From positions 43,256,853-43,320,852 of the forward strand of contig NC_133387.1 of NCBI RefSeq assembly GCF_047511655.1: a DNA stretch of 64,000 nucleotides, read 5' to 3'. Positions 21,080 through 33,000 of this stretch are shown one piece after another. The first letter of the stretch is position 1. Each line of letters starts with the position of its first letter. Under the pieces are notes generated by a model. The model worked only from the letters and a program-made list of their open reading frames with translations. It searched no databases and was not told the origin of the DNA. The position numbers were made by a program, and so were the translations under genes. Source of the stretch: Castor canadensis. Its lineage: Eukaryota > Chordata > Mammalia > Rodentia > Castoridae.

Positions 21080-22400
21080 GCAAGCCTTCTCATAGGCAGT
21101 TTTAAAGATGTTTAGACTTCATTCTAAATGTAAGCATAAGCCTTTGACAAGTTTTAGATAGAGATGTGGCAAGTTCAAATCAGAAATTTAAGATCATTAT
21201 AAGTGGATTCCAGGAAACATTTGATAAAAGAGAATGTAGAAAGCATAGTGTTAGGAAGCACTTGTAATATCCTCCATGGCAAAGGAGAGGGATTCAAAGA
21301 ATAGTGTTGATAGGAAGGAAGAAAAGTAGGTTGATTTAGTTACATAGGAAGCCAAAGAACAAAACTTGATATTGAAGGATAAGGAGATCTCTAACCCAGA
21401 TTCCTTAGAAAATAAAGTCTGAGGATTATTAAAAGGCTGATGTTATAATTTGAAAGTGTAACTATAAAACCATGGAAGAAATGAAAAATAGAATTAGGTA
21501 AGGAAAGATATGAACCATTGTGAATTGAATGTATTATAACATCAATGACTATTTAGAATGATTTCTGGAGAGTCACAGGAATTGGTACTGTACTGATATA
21601 CACTCATCTAGTAAAACTTAGTGCAAATAAATTGCAAAGAGAAGCTGCTGAGACTATCCCATGAGAATGAGAAAGAATGGAAATTCCCTGATTTTCCCCC
21701 ATTGTTATTTCCCAAATATTAAAATCTTTTCCTTATAGAGTCATTTCCCCTGAAATGCCAAGAGGGCTACAAAGAGAAACAAAGTATCTATGTCTCAATC
21801 AATAAATTCTACATGACAAAAGGGTAAATGGTGATACCTTTACTATCATGAGGAAGAGGGGAAGTGTATTATGTTTTGCAGAATTAAAGTTCTACATATG
21901 TTGGGTTTGACCTATTCCTGAAATTGGTGGATATCACCCTAGGTGATATCCAAAGGAGGAATTAAGAAGGTGCAAAGCCCAGAGTAGAGCTCATAAACTG
22001 ACAGAAATTGAAGACAAGAAAGTGAATAGGATATATCACTCCACTCATGGGCAGTAAGAGAGTCAAAGGAGTCAAAAAAGACCAACGAAGACATATGGAA
22101 AAAGTTAAAATATTTATGGTGTGTTAGGAAATAAGAATTTTAAGACAGAAGTGAACATAAAAGTAGCAAACTTTAGCTGTGCCTGATGTGAGAAACAACA
22201 GATGAGAGCATTATAATGACGGAGGGATATATTCTACCAAATACTGTTAGACAATTACGCAAATTGAAAGCAGGTATAACAGCACTCACTGAAAATTTTA
22301 GGGAGCTTTGAGGAGTATTGAATACAAAATTCAGATTGGAATTGTCTGGGTAACATATGAGAGATAATCAAATAAGAAAAGTCACCAAAGACATCTAGTT
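21080..22400 (+). repeat. Ancient dispersed repeat remnants, diverged
   Basis: The segment 21105-21210 (TTTAGACTTCATTCTAAATG onward) aligns with the repeat at 13015-13080. The remainder up to about 22400 has the same purine-rich, stop-dense character and may be further parts of the same old element. The family is not named. Confidence 0.3.
21929..21951. repeat. Inverted repeat, 10-base arms, 3-base loop
   Basis: GGATATCACC is followed by CTA and then GGTGATATCC, a perfect hairpin-capable pair. No associated gene or element was found. Confidence 0.9.
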
Positions 22401-22835
22401 GACTAATACGCCTGTTTTCTTAATAAAAGACATGCTAGTACATGTTGATTTGCTAATTGAAAAATGCCAGCAGAAAGCATATGCCAAAGAATGAATTATA
22501 ATCAATAGTAGTGGATTTTTAAAAAGTGGAGAACAATGTCATTTAGAGCTCAACTGGACAGGTTATAATTAGATAGAATAGTAGATAGATTCACTTTTAA
22601 TATAAATGAAAACATCATGATATATTCTGATAGGTATTCTAATGTGGTCCTTTTTTCTAAAGACTTATCTTTATTTTTCTTTTTAGAAAATCATGAGTAA
22701 TGAGAGTAATGACTCTGAGACAAGACTCTGAATTTAGAGATGAGCAGAACTATCTGAAATAGTTTTCATAGAAAGAATGGCAAATGATCTAAATACTGAT
22801 GAATATAGTTACCAGACAAATTATTAAAGTTGGTG
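22401..22835. other. Unique stretch
   Basis: No gene or repeat family was recognised. Confidence 0.4.
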
Positions 22836-23198
22836 ATACAGGTTGAATTGAGTTTGCCCAAAAAAGTATGCTGTGTAGGTCTTAACACTAGTACCTGGAA
22901 CTGTTAGCTTAGTTGGGGATAGGATTTTACGGAGGAAATGTATTTGAAATGAGATAATAAGTACCATTCCAGTCCACAATGTGTGCTGTACTTACGAAAA
23001 GGGGACATTTGGGCAAAAACGCAAACACACATAAAAGGAAGACTATGTGAAGAGACACTAGAAGAAGACACTTCACATCTTCTCAATGAAACAATCTCCT
23101 GACACCATGGTTTTGTGTTTCTCTACTAAAGAATTTAAGACCATAGATTTCTGTTGTTTAAGCTACTTTTTTAAGGCAGCCTTAAAGGAATCCACACA
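22836..23198 (+). mobile_element. MLT1-like MaLR LTR, sense
   Basis: The sense landmarks of MLT1 appear in order: GGTTGAATTGAGTTTGCCC near the start, TAGTACCTGGAACTGT, GAAGACTATGTGAAGAGACA, CCTGACACCATGG, and 'GATTTCTGTTGTTTAAGC' followed by a GGCAGCC box near the end. It is degraded and non-coding. Confidence 0.7.
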
Positions 23199-23752
23199 GT
23201 TGGCATGCATGAATTATTTCTACCAATCTGCTTTGTTTACATCAAACTAGGATATGCATATTTTGGATTTCTCTAGAATGTACGTTTTGCTAGTAGGTTG
23301 TAACAAATGGGCAAGAGTATTTAGAGTATTGCTAAGAATAAATCATTGACCTTACAAACAATGGATCAAAACAGAAAAGCAAGAAAAGCAGTCGAGAGGT
23401 CCTGGGATACACAGAGAGAATGAGGATCCCAACAAGGTCAAAAGAATCTTGTACAAACAGGGTTTATTATTAGAGGTCATTACCAAGGGCAAATATAAAA
23501 ATTAGAGCAAAAATAAAATTGAATAATATCTGAGAGAGGTCAAAGCACATGTAAACTAAGAAAAGCATGGAAACACTCCTTTCTACATCTAATATAAAAG
23601 TCACCTACAAAAGTTTTACAAAACAGGTTTAAGAAGATGGAGATGCTAACTGCTCTGATTTAATCATTGGCTATTGTACACCTCTATCACATTATCACAA
23701 CATACCCCACCACACAAATAAGTATAATTAAAGTAATAATGATGACTTTAGG
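23199..23752. other. Unique stretch
   Basis: Nothing recognised. Confidence 0.4.
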
Positions 23753-23850
23753 CCTAGGGATGTAGCTCAGTGTTAGAGGGATTGCCTCGTATGTATAATG
23801 CTGTGGGTTCAATGCCCAGCACCACAAAAAAACAGAGAAAGAAAAGCATT
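23753..23850 (+). mobile_element. ID-type SINE, sense
   Basis: GGGATGTAGCTCAGTGTTAGAGGG (tRNA-like A box) is followed by GTGGGTTCAATGCCCAGCACC (B box) and an A-rich tail. This is the standard rodent ID plan, closer to a tRNA-Ala-derived consensus than the 'AGTGGCTCAAG' variety found elsewhere in the window. Confidence 0.85.
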
Positions 23851-24356
23851 TCTTTTTTTTAAATTACCCAGACATCTTTAGCAAGATGAATTAAATTATC
23901 ACATTAGAGTGCAGACAGAAATATTCTAAACACTTTATGACTTAATGATAAGCCTTAACTTACCATGAAACCTGGTATCAGAATACTTAAATATACACTC
24001 ACATATCCACACATATTTTACATGTCTGTATTATGTGTATTCTAGAATTAATCTGTGTCATTACTTCTGTGTTTATTTATAGATTATATTAAATCCAATC
24101 CCTAAAATGGAAGAAATCAAAAGCTAATGTTTGGAGGAAGACTTTGGAGGACAGGACACACACATACACACACACAGTTAAGTGAAACTAGAACAAAAAA
24201 TAATTAAGAGTAAATTTAGAAATATCTTGTGCTGTTATTAACAATATTCATTATGGAATTTAGTTAATATTTTCATATGGTACGACAGAATTAAAATCAT
24301 TTGTGTAAATTAGTTTGATATGAAATAATTCTTAAGTTTTATTTCAATGACAAAAA
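23851..24356. other. Unique stretch with short (CA)n
   Basis: A short CACA run lies at 24157-24176. Otherwise no feature was found. Confidence 0.4.
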
Positions 24357-24369
24357 TGAGAAAAACACT

Positions 24370-24467
24370 ATTGCCTGTGTTTTTTTTGTTTGGTGATACT
24401 GAGGTTTGAACTCAGGGCCTCATGCTTGTTAGGCAGGTGCTCTACCACTTGAGCCACTCTAACAGAC
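24370..24467 (-). mobile_element. ID-like SINE, antisense, 13-base target duplication
   Basis: A poly-T start is followed by GAGGTTTGAACTCAGGGCC, CTCTACCACTTGAGCCACTC and then the flank. TGAGAAAAACACT occurs perfectly at 24357-24369 and 24468-24480, fixing the 98-base insertion. Confidence 0.9.
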
Positions 24468-24480
24468 TGAGAAAAACACT

Positions 24481-25174
24481 GTTGATAATTTCTTGCTGCC
24501 CAACTGTGCAAGAATTCTGTACAAAAATATTACCAGATCACTCTCCACTGAGTTTGTCTCTCAGTTCAAATGAGTTATTTCCCAGAGTCTGAGAAAACTC
24601 AAAACTATTAAGTTATTCTTCATGATATTTGAATAACTACAGACAGCAAGCAAGTTTCTCAAAAACCGGAGATACACAAATGTACTATTTTTTAAAATAT
24701 GCAGGGAATTCCAGATTTAAATGATAGATATTAATGCTAGTGAGCATTTATGGCCAGGATATAAGCACACGATCCAAGAATAAGAAAGGAGCAAAACGAG
24801 TCATCAAAAGTCACTGAACAATAACACGTCACGTTAGATTAACTGAAACCACATCATCTGATTTCAGAGTCATTCAATGAATCATCACAATTTGGATTCA
24901 CTGATTCATTTATTCATCTACTTGTAATTTTTACCAAAATTTATTACAGAGCAATTCGAAGATTATACTTCATGAAAGCTACTGTCTGACAGACAGTGTT
25001 GACAATGTAGGTTTTTTCTTCATTTTAGTACATGATTTAACAATTTTCTCAAAATCTTCTTTTAAACAAGAATGTCTAAATTCTTATGTAAATAGGACTA
25101 TCATTAATGGTCTTGTCAACTGTCATAAAATTGAGAGTACCATTGTTGGAATACTCAGTCTGCCACCACCAAAA
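24481..25174. other. Unique stretch
   Basis: No gene or repeat family was recognised. The sequence is less A-rich than its surroundings around 24540-24660. Confidence 0.4.
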
Positions 25175-25330
25175 TATTTGATATCAAGCAAAATACTTCA
25201 TCTTCCTATACCTCAATTTTGTCATTTATAAAAGATCATTTTAATAACCTGAACTAGGAATGTGGTCATGAAAATTTACATATACATTTAGAGAACTTAG
25301 TATAAGATTTGACATATAACAATAATTCAA
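25175..25330 (+). mobile_element. MIR SINE, sense, degraded
   Basis: AAATACTTCATCTTCCTATACCTCAATTTTGTCATTTATAAAA follows the MIR core order. It is succeeded by 'GAGAACTTAGTATAAGATTTGACATATAACAATAATTC', the typical MIR 3' part. Confidence 0.65.
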
Positions 25331-25395
25331 ATTTCTATTACATTTTATATTTGACTTTAGTATCATTGTCAATTTAAAGGAACTGTATTCTGGTG

Positions 25396-25436
25396 AGTGT
25401 ATGTGTGTGTGTGTCTGTCTGTCTGTCTGTCTATCT
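25396..25436. repeat. (TG)n-(TCTG)n microsatellite
   Basis: A short TG run leads into about five TCTG units. Confidence 0.95.
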
Positions 25437-25679
25437 ATAAACTATTTGTCAAAATGTCAGCAGATGTTAATGACCTGTTAACTAAACTCAGAAATGGAAT
25501 GAAACTAGAAAGTCAAAGAATAATAAAAATGAAGTAAGTTGTTTTTACAACCAGGAAACATTGAATGAATCTTCTAAGGCTCAATTTTCTGGGGCTAGAA
25601 TAATATTGCTGTTTTAAAACCACAGAATATTTTTAAAAGACTATATCATGTAAAACTGTCCTTAAAAATATAAGAAATA

Positions 25680-27045
25680 GCAAGAAATTTCCAAAACAAA
25701 AACTGAAAGACTATCAATAGTAGACTTTTCATACAAGAAATATTACAGGGAGACTTACAGGATGAAATAAAAGGCACTGTATAGTAACTTGCATGCATGA
25801 GAAGGTAAAGTTAGCTCCATAGGTAGTTAGTAAGTTTTGCTCCTTTAGCTGTATTATCTAAAGACAAATGGATACAATTACAAATCAGTAATTTACAAAT
25901 ATACAGAAGTAATTTGTGGTAGTGATGGAAATGTAAAAGGAAAGTGATGGAGATATTAAACATACAGAAAACAAATATTAATGGCAGAAATTTTCCCTTA
26001 CTTTTAGATAATTCATTTAAATGTAGATAAACTAAAGTCTCCAAATAAAAGGCACAGAGTTATAAAATGTATTTAAAATAGTATCAAACTACATGCCATC
26101 TACCAGAGATGAACTTTTAGGTTGATATTCACAAATTGAAAGTGAAAGCACAGGCAAAAATAACCAAAAGAGAGCTGAAATTGGTATATTAATATAGACT
26201 TAGAGTGAAAAATTATTAGAAGTGACAAAGACGTAGTATATTAATAAAATGAAGATATATAAATAGTCATAAATATATTCACATCTAAAACCAGAATGAA
26301 AGCCAACCCAAAATACAAGATAACTCCAAAATTAGCAGAAGGAAATAATAACATTTAAGTTCAATGAAATGCATAACAGTGAAAAAAGAAATTGTTCTTT
26401 TGTTAAGGTAAACAAAATGGACAAACTGTAGGCATACCAAAAAAGACAAAAATGAGTTATTTAAACTAGAGATGAAATTCAGATTACCAATGATGTTACA
26501 AAAAACAGGATAACAGGAGACTATGGTGAACAATTGTATATCAGTATATTATATGATCTAGATGAAATGAATAAATTTCTAGAAGTATATAAATGTTTAA
26601 GTCTAATACAAGAAAACAGAAAATCTATAGTAGCTATATTTAGTAGAGCAACTGAACTAGAAATCATGATCCTTGTAGCATAGAAAAGACTAGAATCAAA
26701 TATTTTCACTGGCAAATTGTAACAACCATTTAAAAATTAACATAAATTCTTCTCAAACATTTTCAAAGCATAAAAACAGAAGAAATTCTTCTTAACTTAT
26801 TTTTAAGGTTATCATTACCTTGATACCAAACTAGATAAAGGTTTAACAAGAATGCTACAGATTAATAAAATTTATGAATACAGATGCAAAATGATCAAAA
26901 ATACTAGCAAACCTAAGCCAGTAGTGCATTAAGAGAATTATACAAAGTTACCAAGCAAATATCTCAGGAACACAAACGTCAATAAATAGATGAAAATCAA
27001 TATAATGTGCCTCATTGATAGCATGAAAGAAAAAAATCCACATCA
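25680..27045 (+). mobile_element. Ancient L1 (L1M-type), sense: ORF1-ORF2 spacer into ORF2
   Basis: The plus strand gives old-L1 phrases in order: 'TTCATACAAGAAATATTACAGGGAGAC' (spacer), 'AATTCATTTAAATGTAGATAAACTAAAGTCTCC' (ORF2 start), and 'TTATCATTACCTTGATACCAAACTAGATAAAGG' followed by 'ATCAAAAATACTAGCAAACC' (reverse transcriptase). Stops and indels are throughout. It lacks a 3' end and abuts, tail-on, an opposite-strand old L1 at 27050. Confidence 0.75.
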
Positions 27046-27611
27046 TCTTCTGCTTTTTAATTTTTTATTATAGTAGGAACCTTCAATATGGAATCTACTT
27101 TTAAATTTTTAAACATAATACTACATTGTTATAGACATTATATTGTACATCAGATCTCTAGAGCTTAATCTTTTTGCAAATTTGAAATTATACAAGATTG
27201 AGTGGTAATTCCCTATTTTCCTGGTCCACCTTCCCCTGGCAACCATAGTTCAACCCTCTTCTTCTGTGTCGATATTTTAGATATTTCATGTATGCACAAT
27301 CAGGCAGTACTTATCCTACAACCGGCTTTCACGGTGAATAATAATGTTCTTAAATCATACATGTTGTCACATATGGGTGCATTTTATTCTTTATTCAAGG
27401 ATAAATAATTTTTCACTGTATGTATACACCATATTTCCATTATTTATTTGTATAAATAAGCATGTAGGTTGTTTCAGTATCTTGGCTACTGTGAATAGTG
27501 CTGCAATAAAAATGGGGGTGGAAGTATCTCTTTTAGATTCTGATTTCATTTCTTTTACAAAATGATCACCAACAGTATGTTCTAAAAATTCCAATTCCTC
27601 CCCATCCTCTA

Positions 27612-27800
27612 TTTTTCTTATTTTTCTTTCTTTCTCTCTTCCTTCATTCCTTGCTTCCTTCCTCCTTCCTTTCTTCCTTCCTTCCTTCTTTCTTTTCTTC
27701 CTTTTTCCTTCCCTCCTTCCTTCCTTCCTTCCTTCCTTCCTTCCTTCCTTCCTTCCTTCCTTCCTTCCTTCCTTCCTTCCTTCCTTCCTCCTCATTTCTT
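27612..27800. repeat. (TTCC)n microsatellite with degenerate CT-rich lead-in
   Basis: Degenerate pyrimidine tetranucleotides become a perfect TTCC array at about 27715-27789. They create the artefactual reverse-strand Glu-Gly-Arg-Lys repeat frame (27391-27795). Confidence 0.97.
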
Positions 27801-29064
27801 TGTCCCTCCTGCTCTCTCCCTTTTTAAAATAGTCATTCTAACAACTGTGTGGTGATATTTTTATTGGAGTTTTGGTTTGCCTTCCCTAGTGATTACTGAT
27901 GTTGAACATACTTTATATACTTACTGGCAATTTGGATGTATTATTTTGAAAAGTGTCCATTGAGATCTTTGCCCATTATTTATTTATTTATTTAGATTTT
28001 TGCTATTGATTTGTATTAACTTCTTTTTAGAAATATGCTTTGCAAATATTTTTACCTATTGCATTGGTTATCTTTTTACTCTATTACTTCTTTCTTTTGC
28101 TCTGAACAAAATTTTTACTGTGATAAAATCCCAATTACCTTTTTTAAATTTGTAATCTGCATTTTGAGTCAGATCCAAGAAATTACTACCAAAATCAATG
28201 CCACGAATTTTTTCTTGTATGCTTTCTTTGAAATGTTTTTATAATTTCAAGGTTTATATGAAAGTCTTTGATCCATTTCATGTTGATTATATGGTGCAAA
28301 AAAAGTATATACTTTCATTCTTCTGCATGTGGACATAAGAATTGTCTCACCATTTATTGACTGTAGCATCTTTTCCCCTATTTTCTATTTTAGGCATTCT
28401 TGTGAAAGATCAGTTGACATTGGATATATGATTTTATTCCTAGGATCTCTTCTTTTCTGCAGGTGAGACAGAATACATAAATATAAATGAACATTCCATA
28501 ATACACATAACATATATATATGTTCCATTAAATGTATATATAGTATCTATTATTTTTCTATCTCTATACACTCTTTGTCTTTATTTTTTGATTACATCAT
28601 GATACATTTTTAAATCAGGAAGTTTAAGTCCTCCAGTTTTGTCTTTATTTCTCAACATTTTTTACCTATTCAGGTTCTAATATGGTTCTATATAAACTTT
28701 AGGCCTCTTTTATGTTAAGAAAATTACATTTCCTCCTTAGTTTGTTGAGAATTTTTATCGTGATACATGTTGACTTTTATCAATTGACAATTTTGTGCAT
28801 CTATAGAGCATGTGTATTCTGTTAATGGAGTATATCACATTAACAGATTTGACTATGTTGAACCATTCTTTTATCTCAGAGATCAATCCCACTTGGTCAT
28901 GATGTCTAATCCTTTTCATATGCTATTAAATTTGATTTGAATGTATTTTATTGACTTTTGCCCCTATGTTCACCAAGAATATTGTTCTGCACTTTGTTTT
29001 GTTTACTTGGGACATCTTTAATGCTAGTATCATAAAATGAGTATCAAAGTATACTACCTCATTC

Positions 29065-29278
29065 ATTTATTTATTTATTTGATGAGACTGGTATTTGCAT
29101 TCCGTGTTTTTCACTTGCAAAGCATGTCCTCTTCCACTTGATCCACACCTCAAGAACATTTGGAGACAGAGTCTCATGTGAACTATTTGTCTGAGCTGGC
29201 CTTGAACTGCCATCTTTCAATTTTAGCCTCCCAAGTAGCTAGCGAGTAGCTAGGATTACATGCCAGTGCTGATTCGTT
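29065..29278 (-). mobile_element. B1-ID composite SINE, antisense
   Basis: The antisense ID part (TCTTCCACTTGATCCACACC) is followed by an antisense B1 part (GAGCTGGCCTTGAACTGCC, TAGCCTCCCAAGTAGCTAG). A TTTA run precedes it and probably represents its poly-A tail. Confidence 0.75.
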
Positions 29279-29603
29279 GATTTATCTTTTTCATTTTTTA
29301 GAGATTAGGAAGGATGCATACTAATATTTCTTTTACATATTTAGTAGAATGCACCAGTGTAGTAGTTGTGTCCTGAGCAACTGTTGTTTGGAGGTTCTTG
29401 ATAACTGATTAAATCTTCTTACTGACTATTAATCTGTTTATATTTTCTATTTCTTCATGACTCAGTCTAGCTAGCTTGTAGGTCTTTATCTTTTTAATAT
29501 ATGTTATCAATTTATTTTATACTTGCTAATAGTAGTCTCTATTAACTATTACTATCTATTTTTCTTTTTAGTCCTGTGAATGTTTCCATTGTATTTTTGG
29601 TTT

Positions 29604-30087
29604 TTTTATTTCTTTTATTCATAGGTGCATACAATGTTTGGGTCATTTCTCCCCCCTTCCCTCTGCCCCCTCCCTTAGCCTCTGACCCCTCCCTCTTCCC
29701 CCCACCCCCTCGCTACCAGGCAGAAACTATTTTGCCCTTATCTCTAATTTTGTTGAAGAGAGAGTATAAGCAATAATAGGAAGGACCAAGGACTTTTGTT
29801 AGTTGAGATAAGGATAGCTACACAGGGAGTTTGCTTGCATTGCTTTCCTGTACATATGTGTTATATTCTTAATTAATTTATCTTGAACTAACCTTATCTC
29901 TAGTTCCTGGTCCCTTCTCCTGTTGGCCTCTGTTGCGTTCATGTTTCTGCATTAGTTCCTTTGCATTGAGGACATCAAATGCTATCTTGTTTTATTGGGG
30001 GCTTTTGCCTATCCTCATACCACACTTGTGTGCTCTTGCCTCATCATGTGATCAAAGTCCAATCCCCTTGTTGTGTTTGCCCTTGAT
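29604..30087 (-). other. L1 3'UTR with polypurine tract
   Basis: The minus strand carries a G-rich polypurine tract (complement of 29652-29710), the GGGCAAAATAGTTTCTGCC box and a terminal CACCTATGAATAAAAGAAAT-like polyadenylation region. The G-rich tract is a general L1 3'UTR feature and could form quadruplex structures. Confidence 0.8.
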
Positions 30088-33000
30088 CTAATGTCCGCAT
30101 ATGAGGGAGAACATATGACTTTTGGTCTTCTGGCCCTGGTTAACCTCGCTCAGGCTGATGTTCTCCAGTTCTGTCCATTTAACTGCAAATGATAAGATTT
30201 CATTCTTCCTCGTGGCTGAGTGGTATTCCATTGTGTATAAATACCACATTTTCTTAAACCATTCATCAATAGTGGGGCATCTTGGCTGTTTCCATAACTT
30301 GGCTATTGTGAATAGTGCTGCAATAAACATGGGTGTGCAAGTGCCTTTGGAGTAACCTGTGTCGCATTCCTTTGGGTATATCTCCAAGAGTGTTATTGCT
30401 GGATCATATGACAGATCTATGTTTAGATTTTTAAGAAGATTCCAAAATTTTTTCCAGAGTGGTTGTACTAGCTTGCATTTGCACCAACAGTGTATAGGGT
30501 ACCTTTTTCCCCACATCCTCTCCAACACCTGTTGTTGGTGTTTCTAATGATGGCTATTCTAACAGGGGTAAGGTATAATCTAAGTGTAGTTTTGATTTGC
30601 ATTTCCTTTAAAGGCTAGAGATGGTGAGCATTTTTTCATGTGTTTTTTGGCCATTTGAATTTCTTCTTTTGAGAAAGTTCTGTTTAGTTCACTTGCCCAT
30701 TTCTTCATTGGTTCATTAGTTTTGGGAGAATTTAGTTTTTTAAGTTCCCTATATATTCTGGTTATCAGTCCTTTATCTGATGTGTAGCTGACAAATATTT
30801 TCTCCCATTCTGTGGGTGGTCTCTTCAGTTTAGAGACCATTTCTTTTGTTGAGCAGAAGCTTTATAGTTTTATGAAGTCCCATTTGTCTATGCTATCTCT
30901 TAGTTGCTGAGCTGCTGGGGTTCCATTGAGAAAGTCCTTGCCTGTACCTATTAATTCCAAAGTATTTCCTACTCTTTCCTGTACCAACTTTAGGGTTTAG
31001 GGTCTGATATTAAGGTCCTTAATCCATTTTGAGTTCTATACTGGTATAGGGTGATAAACATGGATCTAGTTTCAGCTTTTTGCAGACTGCTAACCAGTTT
31101 TCCCAGCAGTTTTTGTTGAAGAGGCTGTCTTTTCTCCATCATATATTTTTAGTGCCTTTGTCAAAGATAAGTTGGTTATAGTTGTGTGGCTTCATATCAT
31201 GCTGTTGTGTGGCTTCCAGTATCATGCTGTTTTTATTGCTATTGCTTTGTAATATACTTTCAAGTCAAGTATCCTGATGCCTCTAGTATTGTTCTTTTTG
31301 CTGAGTATTGCCTTGGCTATTAAAAGTCTCTTATGTTTCCAAACAAATTTAATGTTAGATTTTTCAATCTCTTTGATGAATGTTATTGGTATTTTGATGA
31401 GAATTACATTAAACATGTAGATTGCTTTTGAGAGTATAGCCATTTTTACTATGTTGATTCTACCAATCAATGAGCATGGGAGAACTCTCCACCTTCTATA
31501 GTCTTCCTGAATCTCTTTCTTCAGATTTATAGTTTTCCTTGTAGAGGTCGTTCACATCCTTTGTTAGGTTTACACCTAGGTATTTGATTTTTTTTGAGGC
31601 TATTGTAAATAGAATTGTTTTCATATATTCTTTCTCAGTTTGCTCATTATTAGTGTATAGAAATGCTAATGATTTTTCCATGTTGATTTTATATCCTGCT
31701 ACCTTGCTATAGCTATTGATGGTGTCTAGGAGCTTTTGAGTAGAGTTTTTTGGGTCTTTAAGGTGTAGGATCATGTCATCTGCAAATAGGGATATTTTGA
31801 CAGTTTCTTTACCTATTTGTATCCCTTTATTCCCTCTTCTTGCCGAATTTCTCTGGCTAAGAATTCCAGTACTGTGTTGAAATGAAGTGGGGATCCTTGT
31901 TTCATTCCTGATTTTAGAGGGAATGCTTTCAGTTTTTCACAGTTAAGTATAATGCTGGCTGTAGGTTTGTCATATATAGCTTTTATAATGTTGAGGTACT
32001 TTCCTTCTATTCCTAGTTTTCTTAGAGTTTTTATCATGAAATGATGTTGGATCTTATCAAAGGTTTTTTCTTCATCTATTAAGATGATCAAGTAGTTTTT
32101 GTTTTTGCTTCTGTTAATGTGGTTTATTACGTTTATTGATTTTCATACATTGAACCACCCCTGCCTTCCTGGGATGAAGCCTACTTGGTCATGATGAAAG
32201 ATCTTCTTGATGTGTTGTTGAATTCGGCTTGCCATTATTTTATTGAGGATTTCTGCATCAATGTTCATTAAGGAGACTGGCCTGCAGTTCCCTTTTTTAG
32301 AGGTGTTTTGCCTGGTTTGGGGATAAGTATAATACTGGCTTCATAAAATGTGTTAGGAAATTTACCTTCCCTTTCTTTTTCATGGAACAGTTTAAGAAGG
32401 GTTGGTATCAGTTCTTCTTTAAAGGTCTGATAGAATGCAGCAGAGAATCCATCAGATCCTAGACTTTTCTTTTTAGGGAGACTCTTGATTGCTGCTTCAA
32501 TATCATTTTGTGATATAGATCTATTCAGGTGATTAATGTCCTCTTGGTTCAGTTTTGGATGATCATAAGTATCTAAAAATCTGTCCATTTCTTCAAGATT
32601 TTCAAATTTATTGGAATATAGGTTCTCAAAGTAGTCTCTGATGATTTCCTGGACTTCCATGGTGTTTGTTGTTATTGCCCCTTTTGCATTCCTGATTTTA
32701 CTGTTTGGGTTTTTTCTCTCCTCATTTTAGTCAGGTTTGCCAGGGGTCTATCTATCTTGTTTATTTTTTCAAAGAACCAACTTTTTGTTTCATTAATTTT
32801 TTTATGGCTTTTTGGTTTTTATTTCATTGATTTTAGTTCTTTTTTTAATTATTTTTCTCCTTTTATTTGTTTTGGGATTTGCTTCTTCTTGTTTTTCTAT
32901 GAGTTTGAGATGTATCCTCAGGTCATTGATCTGAAATCTTTCATTCTTTTTAATATATGCACTCATGGCTATAAACTTTCAGGACTAACTTTGCTATGTC

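Larger units (their letters stand above)
27050..29600 (-). mobile_element. Ancient L1 (L1M-type), antisense: 3'UTR and ORF2
   Basis: From low to high coordinates the copy reads antisense 3'UTR (27060-27250), the ORF2 C-terminus ('CTTGGCTACTGTGAATAGTGCTGCAATAAA' near 27480), then ORF2 back into the reverse transcriptase ('CCCACTTGGTCATGATGTCTAATCC' near 28890). It is broken by a CT-rich microsatellite, a SINE and finally the full-length L1 at 29601. Old L1 sequence resumes at 37230. The endonuclease and part of the reverse transcriptase are missing, so the original copy had probably suffered a deletion. Confidence 0.75.

Noticed and set aside
23753-23830. tRNA gene
   Set aside because: A- and B-box-like sequences are present, but the anticodon stem is not formed and an A-rich tail follows, so it is an ID SINE.
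27391-27795. 134-codon reverse-strand frame rich in EGRK repeats
   Set aside because: It is a translation of the TTCC microsatellite and adjacent old L1 sequence.
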